Of a stretch of 9,434 nucleotides of DNA, positions 1 to 6,045 are shown in pieces; positions within the stretch are counted from its first letter, which is position 1; every line of letters starts with the position of its first letter. A program made the translations under genes and the position numbers. The stretch covers positions 1-9,434 of the forward strand of contig JASBUE010000286.1 in the NCBI GenBank assembly GCA_030148045.1, read 5' to 3'. The DNA comes from Candidatus Tenderia sp. Lineage in GTDB: Bacteria; Pseudomonadota; Gammaproteobacteria; Tenderiales; Tenderiaceae. The notes under the pieces are model-generated. The model had not been told where the DNA came from and made no database searches. It was given only the letters and a program-made list of their open reading frames with translations.

Positions 1-444
1 GATGCCATCGTCAACGCCGCCAACGCGGCGTTGCGGCCGGGCGGCGGGGTGGACGGCGCCATTCGCCGCGCGGCCGGCCACGAGTTGAACGAGGCCTGTC
101 GGCGCCTGGGCGGCTGCCCCACCGGCGAGGCGCGCCTGACACCGGGATTTCACTTGCCGGCCCGCTATGTGATCCACACCGTCGGTCCCGTGTGGGGGGG
201 CGGCTACCGGGGTGAGGCGGAGCTGCTGCGCAGCTGTTATCGGGAGAGTTTCAGGCTGGCCCTGGCTCACGACCTGCGCAGCATCGCCTTTCCGTGTATC
301 AGCACCGGTGTCTACGGTTATCCCGGGGCGGCGGCGGCCAAGATCGCGGTGCTCGAGATGCAGGCCTTCGAGGATCGCTTTGACCAGATCATCGCCTGCT
401 GTCATGCCAAAGAGGACGAAAAAATCTATCTTGAGTTGTTGTGA
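1..444 (+). CDS. Macro-domain ADP-ribose hydrolase (O-acetyl-ADP-ribose deacetylase type), 5' end missing
   Basis: The frame is open from base 1 and ends at TGA 442-444, giving 147 visible residues; the start lies before the window. The protein begins inside the MacroD-type signature: DAIVNAAN (residues 1-8, with the Asn residues of the ADP-ribose site), then GGGVDGAIRRAAG (14-26), a GCPTGEA motif near residue 38, an IHTVGP motif and the phosphate-binding loop CISTGVYGYP near residue 100. Only about 20-30 N-terminal residues should be missing compared with typical 170-180-residue family members. Known members remove ADP-ribose from O-acetyl-ADP-ribose or from mono-ADP-ribosylated proteins or nucleic acids in the cytoplasm. 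All motifs in the visible part look intact, so I expect an active enzyme, but the substrate cannot be told. It is convergent with the next gene, and the two 3' ends overlap by 19 bp. It could be named ymdB-like, but the family is broad. Confidence 0.9.
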   Translation, partial: DAIVNAANAALRPGGGVDGAIRRAAGHELNEACRRLGGCPTGEARLTPGFHLPARYVIHTVGPVWGGGYRGEAELLRSCYRESFRLALAHDLRSIAFPCISTGVYGYPGAAAAKIAVLEMQAFEDRFDQIIACCHAKEDEKIYLELL

Positions 445-827
445 GCGCCAATCGGATTGGCCGGCGCCAGATCTTCGCTGGTTGGCAGTTTCAGGATGAT
501 CCCGATCGGGACCAACAGCAGGGCGATCACCAGCAGCTGGAGGGTGCCGGAATCGAGCACGGCGATGGAGACGGCGCCGGCGCACAGGATGCTGGTGATG
601 GCCATGAATTTGGCCCGCCTGGGCATGGAGCGGGTCGCCTGCCAGTCCCGGATCATGGGGCCGAAGACGCGGCTGGCTAGCAGCCAGTCATAGAAACGGT
701 CTGAGGATTTGGCGAAACAGGCCGCTGCCAGCAACACGAAACAGGTGGTCGGCATGACCGGCAGGATGACGCCCAGCACTGCCAGGGCCAGGAAAAAGAA
801 GCCAAGAATGGTCAGAAAGGATTTCAT
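426..827 (-). CDS. YbaN-like DUF454 inner-membrane protein
   Basis: This 133-residue protein matches the DUF454/YbaN family. It has a hydrophobic N-terminal helix (about 4-24), the family-typical LPVMPTTCF segment (22-30) leading into a second hydrophobic stretch and CFAKSSDRFYDWLL (37-50), then GPMIRDW (56-62). Two more hydrophobic helices follow at about 73-91 and 96-112, and the C-tail is polar. The likely location is the inner membrane. The function of the family is not known to me, and I assign none. The ATG at 825-827 fits: an AGGAA-like Shine-Dalgarno lies at 838-842 with a rather long 10-base spacer. The stop is TAG, and the last 19 bases overlap the end of the macro-domain gene on the other strand. 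A 122-bp gap separates it from the upstream oxidase gene on the same strand, so it may be read through from the operon or have its own promoter. Confidence 0.85.
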   Translation of the reverse strand: MKSFLTILGFFFLALAVLGVILPVMPTTCFVLLAAACFAKSSDRFYDWLLASRVFGPMIRDWQATRSMPRRAKFMAITSILCAGAVSIAVLDSGTLQLLVIALLLVPIGIILKLPTSEDLAPANPIGAHNNSR

Positions 828-949
828 TGATGGTTGTTTCCTGTCTTAGATCCCTATCTGCTTATATCGGTCACGTGCGGCGCAACTGTAGGGGCGGCGA
901 TTTTGGAAGGTGTCTCTTCCTGCAGCGCCATCGGCGTCAGATCGGGTGG
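828..949. other. Intergenic region between GlcD-like gene and ybaN-like gene
   Basis: This is the longest gene-free stretch in the window (122 bp). On the - strand there is an isolated TATAAG (861-866) that could be a -10 for the ybaN-like gene, but nothing resembling TTGACA stands at the right distance. A small inverted repeat (GGAAG/CTTCC, about 905-920) is not followed by a T-run on either strand, so it is not a convincing terminator. I see no RNA gene or open frame of note. Confidence 0.5.
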
Positions 950-2335
950 TCAGGCGGGCGGCAGTGTCTTGTCCGGATTGAGGATGTTGCGGGGGTCGAA
1001 CTGGGCCTTGATGCGGCGCATCAGCTCCAGCGTGGCGGCGTCGATCTCGCGCGCCACGAAATCGCGCTTTTCCAGGCCGACGCCGTGTTCGCCGGAAAGG
1101 GTGCCGTTGAGTTTCAGCACCAGGCTGAAGACCTCGTCCAGGCAGTGTTCGGCATTCTCCATCTGTCCGGGGTCATCGGGATCGACCAGCAGGTTGACGT
1201 GGATGTTGCCGTTGCCGGCGTGGCCGAAGTTGACGATGGTGACGCCGTATTTTTGTGACAGCGCCTGCAGGCCGTCGATCAGGGCGGGCATCTCCGACAC
1301 CGGCACCACCACGTCCTCGTTGATCTTCTTGGGTGCGATGTTGCGCAGCGCCGGTGACAGGGCCTTGCGCGTCTCCCACAGGCGCTGCACCTCTTCCTCG
1401 GTTTTGGCCAGGGTGACGTCGATAACACCCTCGGTACGTGCCGCCGCGGCCACCCGTTCGGCGGCCTGCTCCAGCCCCGCTAAGGGGCCGTCCACCTCGA
1501 TCATCAGCATGGCGCCGGCCCCCTCCGGCAGTTCGGCCTGGGAATAGCTGCGGATCATCTCGATGGCTTGGCCGTCGATGAATTCCAGCGTGCAGGGGAT
1601 CACCGGCTGGGCCATGATGGCCGAGACCGCCGCCGCGGCGCTGGCGATATCTTGATAGACCGCCTGCAGGGTGCGCTTGGCCTCCGGCAGGGGGATCAGT
1701 TTCAGGGTGGCCTCGGTGATCACCGCCAGCGTCCCCTCGGAGCCGATCAGCAGCCGCGTCAGGTCATAGCCCACGACGCCCTTGGTGGTGTAGACCCCGG
1801 TGCGAATCTCGCGGCCCTCGCCGGTGATGGCGCGCAGCCCCAGCACGTTGTCGCGGGTGGTGCCGTATTTGACCGCGCGCGGCCCGGCCGAATTGTAGGC
1901 CAGATTGCCGCCCACGGTGCAGAAAGCGGCGCTGGTGGGGTCGGGCGGCCAGAAGAAGCCGTGCGCTTTGGCGGCGTCCTGCACTTGCTGGTTGGTGATG
2001 CCGGGCTCCACCACCATGACGCGGTTGGCGGGGTCCATCTTGATGATGCGCGTCATGCGCTCCAGCGACAGCACGATGCCGCCGTGGATGGGCACGGTGG
2101 CGCCGGTGGTGCCGGTGCCGCGGCCGCGGGCGATGAGCGGGATCCTGTGTTCGTGACAAAGCCGGATCAGTTGGCGGATCCGGTCGTGGTCGGTGGCCAG
2201 CACCACCGCCTCGGGCAGGGCCTGGCGGCGACTGTTGTCGTAGCCGTAGGGCCAGCAGTCCGAGGGCTCGCTCAATACGTTGTCCGCCCCGCAGATCTCG
2301 GCCAGGCGGGTGAGGATGCTCGCTTCTAAGCTCAC
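950..2335 (-). CDS. FAD-binding oxidoreductase, GlcD / D-lactate dehydrogenase-like
   Basis: This 461-residue protein has the VAO/PCMH-type FAD-binding fold followed by the FAD-linked oxidase C-terminal domain. Visible motifs are RGRGTGTTGA (70-79, pyrophosphate loop), TVGGNLAYNSAGPRAVKYG (140-158), GSEGTLAVITEA (198-209), NEDVVVP (339-345), NFGHAGNGNIH (369-379) and SGEHGVGLEKR (414-424). By analogy with D-2-hydroxyglutarate dehydrogenases, H371, H378 and E416 would bind the metal and H417 would be catalytic. These enzymes oxidise D-2-hydroxyacids such as D-lactate, glycolate or D-2-hydroxyglutarate; the substrate cannot be chosen here. There is no C-terminal iron-sulfur domain and no glcE or glcF gene alongside, which slightly favours a single-subunit D-lactate-type enzyme. 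The start is GTG (2333-2335) with no clear Shine-Dalgarno, only 7 bases after the dolP stop, suggesting translational coupling. The stop is TGA. Confidence 0.9.
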   Translation of the reverse strand: MSLEASILTRLAEICGADNVLSEPSDCWPYGYDNSRRQALPEAVVLATDHDRIRQLIRLCHEHRIPLIARGRGTGTTGATVPIHGGIVLSLERMTRIIKMDPANRVMVVEPGITNQQVQDAAKAHGFFWPPDPTSAAFCTVGGNLAYNSAGPRAVKYGTTRDNVLGLRAITGEGREIRTGVYTTKGVVGYDLTRLLIGSEGTLAVITEATLKLIPLPEAKRTLQAVYQDIASAAAAVSAIMAQPVIPCTLEFIDGQAIEMIRSYSQAELPEGAGAMLMIEVDGPLAGLEQAAERVAAAARTEGVIDVTLAKTEEEVQRLWETRKALSPALRNIAPKKINEDVVVPVSEMPALIDGLQALSQKYGVTIVNFGHAGNGNIHVNLLVDPDDPGQMENAEHCLDEVFSLVLKLNGTLSGEHGVGLEKRDFVAREIDAATLELMRRIKAQFDPRNILNPDKTLPPA

Positions 2336-2342
2336 TGCGCTG

Positions 2343-2936
2343 TCACTTGGTGGGCGGCTGGATGTACTCGAACAGCTTGACGATCTGTTTGATGTCTTTG
2401 ACCTGGCGCGCCTTATCGGCGGCGATGTCGCCCTCGGCGCGGGTCACCAGGCCCATGAGGTAGACGATCTGGTTTTCGGTTACCACCTTGATGTTGAGGG
2501 CCTTGATGCCCTCGGTGTTGAGCAGGGTGGACTTGACCTTGGTGGTGATCCAGGTGTCCTGGCGCCGCGAGGCGAACTCGGACGGCGGGGCGACGATGGT
2601 CTCGTTGTAGATCTTTTTGACCTTGTCCACCTGCTGGGCGTGGTGCACCACCTTGTCGCGCATGGCGGCGGTGGGGGTCTCGCCGGTCAGCAGCACCACC
2701 CGGTTATAGCTGGTGACATTGACGTGGACATCCCGTTTCAGGGTGTCGTCGGTGTAGATGGCCGCCTTGATCTTGAGTTCGATGGTGTTGTCATCGACCA
2801 TGGTGGTGGTGTCGCGCCGGTCCACCGCGGCGGCGCCCACCACCGCCCCGCCGGCGACGATAGCCGGGCCGGCGGCGCAGCCGTAGAGCGCGACGGTGAT
2901 CAAGATCACAAGAATCAGGCGGAGCGGTGGCAGCAT
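2343..2936 (-). CDS. dolP: DolP/YraP-like double-BON outer-membrane lipoprotein
   Basis: The 197-residue protein starts with a lipoprotein signal: Arg at 6, a hydrophobic stretch, then the lipobox LYGC with the lipidated Cys at 20. Two BON domains follow, at about 46-115 and 124-194. The VDDNT, NVTSYNR, DTWITTKVKS and YLMGLVT motifs closely resemble E. coli DolP (YraP). In E. coli DolP is an outer-membrane lipoprotein that binds anionic phospholipid and supports envelope integrity and BAM function. Residue 21, after the Cys, is Ala rather than the Lol-avoidance Asp, consistent with outer-membrane sorting. A GTG at 2937-2939 directly precedes the ATG at 2934-2936. I chose the ATG because AGGGA (2944-2948) stands 7 bases from it but only 4 from the GTG. 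The gene lies just after diaA, as in E. coli. The stop is TGA. Confidence 0.9.
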   Translation of the reverse strand: MLPPLRLILVILITVALYGCAAGPAIVAGGAVVGAAAVDRRDTTTMVDDNTIELKIKAAIYTDDTLKRDVHVNVTSYNRVVLLTGETPTAAMRDKVVHHAQQVDKVKKIYNETIVAPPSEFASRRQDTWITTKVKSTLLNTEGIKALNIKVVTENQIVYLMGLVTRAEGDIAADKARQVKDIKQIVKLFEYIQPPTK

Positions 2937-2943
2937 CACTTAT

Positions 2944-2948
2944 TCCCT
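2944..2948 (-). promoter_or_regulatory. Shine-Dalgarno deciding the dolP start
   Basis: AGGGA on the - strand overlaps the diaA stop codon region (TAG at 2947-2949). Its spacing is 7 bases to the ATG at 2936 and 4 bases to the GTG at 2939, so it favours the ATG. Confidence 0.55.
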
Positions 2949-3534
2949 ATTGGCCGAAAATCTGCAGGTCGATTTGTTCGCACAGGCAGTGAATCACCAG
3001 CAGATGCACCTCCTGGATACGGGCGGTGGAAGCGTCGGGCACACGGATCTCGATGTCCCCCTCGCTCAGGCGATTGGGCAGGTCGCCGCCATCGCGGCCT
3101 GACAGTGCGATCACCCGCATGTCGCGCTCGTGGGCGGCGTAGACGGCGTTGGCGATGCTGGGCGAGCGGCCGCTGGTGGAGATGGCCAGCAGGATGTCGC
3201 CGGCCTGGCCCAGGGCGCACACCTGCTTGGCGAACACGTCTTCATAGCGGTAGTCGTTGGCGATGGAGGTCAGCGTCGAGCTGTCGGTGGTCAGCGCGAT
3301 GGCGGGCAGGCCCGGCCGTTCCATCTCGAAGCGGTTGAGCAGCTCCGAGGAGAAGTGCTGGGCGTCGGCGGCGGAACCGCCGTTGCCGCAGCTCAGGATC
3401 TTGTGACCGTTGAGTAGCTGCTGCACCAGCAGCGAGGCGGCAGCATCGATGACCGGCGCCAGCACGGTCGCCGCCTCGAGCTTGATATTGGCGCTGTCCC
3501 GAAACGTCTGTTGAATGCGTGAAATTGCATCCAT
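2947..3534 (-). CDS. diaA: DiaA-like SIS-domain protein (GmhA family)
   Basis: This 195-residue protein is a single SIS domain close in length and sequence to E. coli DiaA (about 196 residues). It has ILSCGNGGSAADAQHF (46-61), ELLNRFEMERPGLPAIAL (64-81), IANDYRYEDVFAKQV (91-105), the sugar-phosphate loop AISTSGRS (117-124) and ARIQEVHLLVIHCLC (171-185). In E. coli DiaA forms a tetramer that binds DnaA and promotes its assembly at oriC. The relative GmhA isomerises sedoheptulose 7-phosphate for LPS heptose. Unlike E. coli DiaA as I recall it, this protein keeps residues lining up with the GmhA metal site (H60, E64, Q174, H182), so an isomerase role is possible. Position between yraN and dolP supports the diaA name. 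The start ATG (3532-3534) has AAGGA (3543-3547) 8 bases upstream. The stop is TAG. A 48-bp gap separates it from yraN. Confidence 0.88.
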   Translation of the reverse strand: MDAISRIQQTFRDSANIKLEAATVLAPVIDAAASLLVQQLLNGHKILSCGNGGSAADAQHFSSELLNRFEMERPGLPAIALTTDSSTLTSIANDYRYEDVFAKQVCALGQAGDILLAISTSGRSPSIANAVYAAHERDMRVIALSGRDGGDLPNRLSEGDIEIRVPDASTARIQEVHLLVIHCLCEQIDLQIFGQ

Positions 3535-3574
3535 TTATCAATTCCTTCTCTATGCGTATCTTGATAGTGTGGAA

Positions 3575-3588
3575 GTGTAGCGCTACAC
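3575..3588. repeat. 14-bp perfect palindrome at the yraN stop
   Basis: GTGTAGCGCTACAC reads the same on both strands and covers the last sense codon and the TAG stop of yraN. As RNA it could form only a 5-bp stem with a GCGC tetraloop. No T-run follows, so it is not an intrinsic terminator. It could be a small processing or protein-binding site, or chance. Confidence 0.4.
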
Positions 3589-3954
3589 GGTTTGAAACGC
3601 ATCCTGAATCCATTCGATATGCACCGCATCGGCCTGGCGGCTCATGGATATGACATCGAAACGGGCCGGTTGTTGCGCCAGCCGGCGGTGCCGCTGCAGG
3701 TAGTGCGAGGCGGCGTTGACCAGTTTTTGCTGCTTGCGCCGGTCCACCGTTTCGGCGCCGGAGCAGAAGCGGGTGTCGCGCCGGTAGCGCACCTCGACAA
3801 ACACGGTGTAATCGCCGTGGCGCATGATCAGATCGATCTCGCCCTGGCGGCAGCGGTAGTTGCGTTCCAGTAGTTGCAGCCCCTGTTGCCGCAAATAATC
3901 ACAGGCCCGGGCCTCGGCGTTCTCCCCGGCCGCCTGTTTGGCCGTGCGGCTCAT
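3583..3954 (-). CDS. yraN: YraN / UPF0102 nuclease-fold protein
   Basis: The 123-residue protein has the UPF0102 pattern: GENAEARACDYL (10-21), a QGLQLLERNYR segment, then GEIDLI (38-43), VFVEVRYRR (51-59), ETVDRRKQQKLVNAASHYL (68-86) and RFDVI (98-102). The fold is that of restriction endonuclease-like/Holliday-junction resolvase-like proteins. D41 and E54-V-R56 occupy the places of the PD-(D/E)xK catalytic acids, with Arg in place of the usual Lys. The biological function is not established. The frame is open further upstream, to an ATG at 4021-4023, but the family N-terminus begins at the ATG 3952-3954. That ATG shares 4 bases (ATGA) with the lpoA stop, a typical coupled overlap. The stop is TAG and lies inside a 14-bp palindrome. 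Gene order lpoA-yraN-diaA matches E. coli. Confidence 0.9.
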   Translation of the reverse strand: MSRTAKQAAGENAEARACDYLRQQGLQLLERNYRCRQGEIDLIMRHGDYTVFVEVRYRRDTRFCSGAETVDRRKQQKLVNAASHYLQRHRRLAQQPARFDVISMSRQADAVHIEWIQDAFQTV

Positions 3955-5945
3955 GAGGCTTCGTCCGGCGTCAGCGGGGTGGATTCGATCAGTTCCGGCT
4001 TGCCACCACGGAACCGGGCCCACAGCAGTTGGCGGTGAATGCGGTTGGACTCGTCCAGGTAAAGGTTGCCGGTGGCGGCGTTGAGGTGGGCCTGGGGGGT
4101 GTCGCGCATCCGCTTCAGCTGGCTGATCAGGCGATAGGCATCGATGCCCAGGGCATAGAGCCGTTTAAAGGGAATGGCGTCGCTGTGCCAGACATCGATG
4201 AACATCTTCCAGTCGGGTTCACGCCCTTCAGCGTCGCTGAGAACCCAGGGCATGTCACAGAAGATAATGCCGTCCATGTCGCGGTCCTGGCTCGGGTTCT
4301 CCTCGCCGCTGTAGACGTGCGAGGAGCTGTAGACCGGTATTTCGGCGGCGTAATAGAACTTCAGCTGCGGCCGGATCTGGCGCGCCTGGGTGGGGAAGGC
4401 GGCGAGATAGATGAAGTCCACGTCCTGACGCCGGCGCGGCTCGAATTTGAGGTCCAGCCCGGTGAGCCGTTCCAATTCGCGCCTGCGCTGGCGGCTGTCG
4501 TCGATGTTCAGCAGTTCGATCACCGGGCGCGAGAAATCGTGCCGCGACGGATCGTAGCGCTGCGCCTCGATCACCTTGCCGTCCAGCTGCTGCCAGTGCC
4601 GGATGAAGCTGGTGTACATGCGCTCGCCCCATTCCCCTTCCGGCGCCAGGATCAGCGCCTTGTTGTGCCCGTCGAGCCAGGCGCGCTCGGCCACCTGGCG
4701 CGCCTCGTCCTCGGGTAGCAGGCCGAACTGGTAGAAATTCTCCGCCACCAGGCTTTCATCGCTGCGGTAGTTCAGTGCCAGCGTCGGTACGGACAAGCGC
4801 TCGGGGCGGGACTCTGCCTGGCGATCGTGGCCGGGGGGCGTGAGTGCCGGGGGGGCGCCGTCCAGTTCGTCGGGAACGGGGTGCGCCTGTCGCGCCAGTG
4901 CCTCCACCAGGGGCTTGTGCAGCGGACCGACGATAAAGTCGGCTTCCTCCTCGATGGCGCGCTGATACACCTTCAGGCCGGTGGCGACATCGTCGCTGGT
5001 ATCGTAGATGCGAATCTCGGGGGCGTGGCGTGGGGTATTGCGATGGTAATAGGCGGCCAGAAAGCCGTCCCTGACGGCCTTGGCCGGGGCGGCGAAATTG
5101 CCACTTAGCGGCAGTAACAGGGCAATGCGATCGGGGCGGTCGAGTTGGATGTCCTGGTAGATCAGCAGCTCGGCGATGAACTGTTCGGCGGCGGGGTGGC
5201 CGGGATAGTCATCCAGCCACGCCTGCAGGCGTCGTTCCAGCTGCCCCGGGTCGCCGAGGGTGGTCTGGTGGATCTGCGCCAGCGCCAGCCAACCGCTCAG
5301 TATGTCCGGTGGCGGGGCGCTGCGCAGGGTCGCCAGGGCATCGCTGTTGAGCCGGTTGAGGGTCTCCCAGATCTGATGATGGTTGCGGCGGATCTCTTCA
5401 GGGTCGCTCAACTTGCGTTCCAGCATGACCCGCTCGCGTACCGCCTCCAGGTAGTCGCCGGTCATGGCGTAGGCCTCGGCGCGCAGGCTGTGCCACTCAC
5501 CTGCCATGGTGGCCGGGATGGCGGTCTCCGCCAGGCGCAGGTGGTTCAGCGCCGCTTCGGGCTGAAGTTCGAGCAGGGCGAGACGCGCCCGGGTGAAGCG
5601 GTAGCGGATCTGTTCACTGGCCGGCAACAGGCCTGGGTCGATGCGCTCGATGGTGGCCCGGGCGCGCTGGATGTGCTGGCCACGGGTGAGGATGGCGGAG
5701 GCGGCGAGCAGGTACCGCTGCTGCTCCATGCCACTGCTCTGTTGGGCCAGGGCCAGGTAACTTTGTGCGGCGATGACGTAATTGCCCTTGGCGCTGGAAT
5801 CCTCCGCCTGTTCTACAAACAGCTGGCTGGATAGCGCCTGGTCCCCGGTGACGGCTTGCTGCTGCGGCACGGCGCAGGCACCAAGCAGGACGGCCAATGC
5901 GACGGAAATAGGTAAGAGTTTCGCTGGTGTTACGGGGCGCGGCAT
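3951..5945 (-). CDS. lpoA: LpoA, outer-membrane lipoprotein activator of PBP1A (LppC family)
   Basis: The 664-residue protein (E. coli LpoA has about 678) starts with a lipoprotein signal ending in lipobox LLGAC, Cys at 24, followed by Ala. An N-terminal helical, TPR-like domain covers about 35-265, with repeated ALA/LRLAE/SLRAEAYA helices. A periplasmic-binding-protein-like LppC domain begins at DRIALLLPLSGNFA (272-285) and includes DFIVGPL (336-342), ALILAPEGEWG (430-440), DFIYLAAFPTQARQI (510-524), GIIFCDMPW (559-567) and RLYALGIDAYRL (595-606). LpoA reaches through the periplasm from the outer membrane and stimulates PBP1A. The frame is open back to an ATG at 6060-6062, but that start would put the signal peptide 39 residues inside the protein and overlap rsmI, so I chose the ATG at 5943-5945. 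No clear Shine-Dalgarno precedes it. A Pro-rich, polar insertion occupies about residues 354-385. The stop TGA overlaps the yraN start. Confidence 0.92.
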   Translation of the reverse strand: MPRPVTPAKLLPISVALAVLLGACAVPQQQAVTGDQALSSQLFVEQAEDSSAKGNYVIAAQSYLALAQQSSGMEQQRYLLAASAILTRGQHIQRARATIERIDPGLLPASEQIRYRFTRARLALLELQPEAALNHLRLAETAIPATMAGEWHSLRAEAYAMTGDYLEAVRERVMLERKLSDPEEIRRNHHQIWETLNRLNSDALATLRSAPPPDILSGWLALAQIHQTTLGDPGQLERRLQAWLDDYPGHPAAEQFIAELLIYQDIQLDRPDRIALLLPLSGNFAAPAKAVRDGFLAAYYHRNTPRHAPEIRIYDTSDDVATGLKVYQRAIEEEADFIVGPLHKPLVEALARQAHPVPDELDGAPPALTPPGHDRQAESRPERLSVPTLALNYRSDESLVAENFYQFGLLPEDEARQVAERAWLDGHNKALILAPEGEWGERMYTSFIRHWQQLDGKVIEAQRYDPSRHDFSRPVIELLNIDDSRQRRRELERLTGLDLKFEPRRRQDVDFIYLAAFPTQARQIRPQLKFYYAAEIPVYSSSHVYSGEENPSQDRDMDGIIFCDMPWVLSDAEGREPDWKMFIDVWHSDAIPFKRLYALGIDAYRLISQLKRMRDTPQAHLNAATGNLYLDESNRIHRQLLWARFRGGKPELIESTPLTPDEAS

Positions 5946-5949
5946 ATCA

Positions 5950-5955
5950 TATAAT
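5950..5955 (+). promoter_or_regulatory. Possible -10 box for rsmI
   Basis: A perfect TATAAT lies in the lpoA/rsmI divergent region on the + strand, about 90 bases before the rsmI ATG. The hexamer 17 bases upstream (GTGTTA, 5927-5932) matches TTGACA at only three positions. An alternative pair is TTGGCC (5970-5975) with TATATC (5994-5999), spacer 18. Which one is used cannot be told from sequence alone. Confidence 0.35.
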
Positions 5956-5991
5956 AATAGGCGTCGGGTTTGGCCGGGAAACAGCCTGCCA

Positions 5992-6019
5992 AGTATATCA
6001 CGGCATGCTACCCTGTCGT
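5992..6019 (-). promoter_or_regulatory. Candidate promoter of the lpoA operon (extended -10)
   Basis: Read on the - strand, TGATATACT (5992-6000) is an extended -10: TG, one base, then TATACT, five of six matches to consensus. ACGACA (6014-6019) is a 4/6 match to the -35 with a 16-bp spacer. Transcription would start near 5985, leaving a leader of about 40 bases before the lpoA ATG. This is pattern matching only. Confidence 0.4.
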
Positions 6020-6045
6020 CTGAATCCCGCTTAAGTGTACTGGCA

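Noticed and set aside
905..920. GGAAG/CTTCC inverted repeat as terminator of the oxidase gene
   Set aside because: The stem is only 5 bp with a 6-base loop and there is no T-run downstream on the - strand.
2280..3338. Long + strand open frame (352 codons) opposite the GlcD-like, dolP and diaA genes
   Set aside because: Its translation is low complexity (Gly, Val, Asp, His rich, then Arg rich) and matches no family; the - strand genes there have full-length family motifs. It is a GC-rich antisense shadow.
3955..4023. N-terminal extension of yraN to the ATG at 4021-4023
   Set aside because: The extra 23 residues lie within lpoA and are not part of the UPF0102 family; the ATG at 3954 gives the usual length and a typical ATGA overlap.
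5954..5959. TATTAT on the - strand as a -10 giving a nearly leaderless lpoA mRNA
   Set aside because: No acceptable -35 stands 16-18 bp upstream; the extended -10 at 5992-6000 is a better candidate, though the lack of a Shine-Dalgarno before lpoA leaves some doubt.
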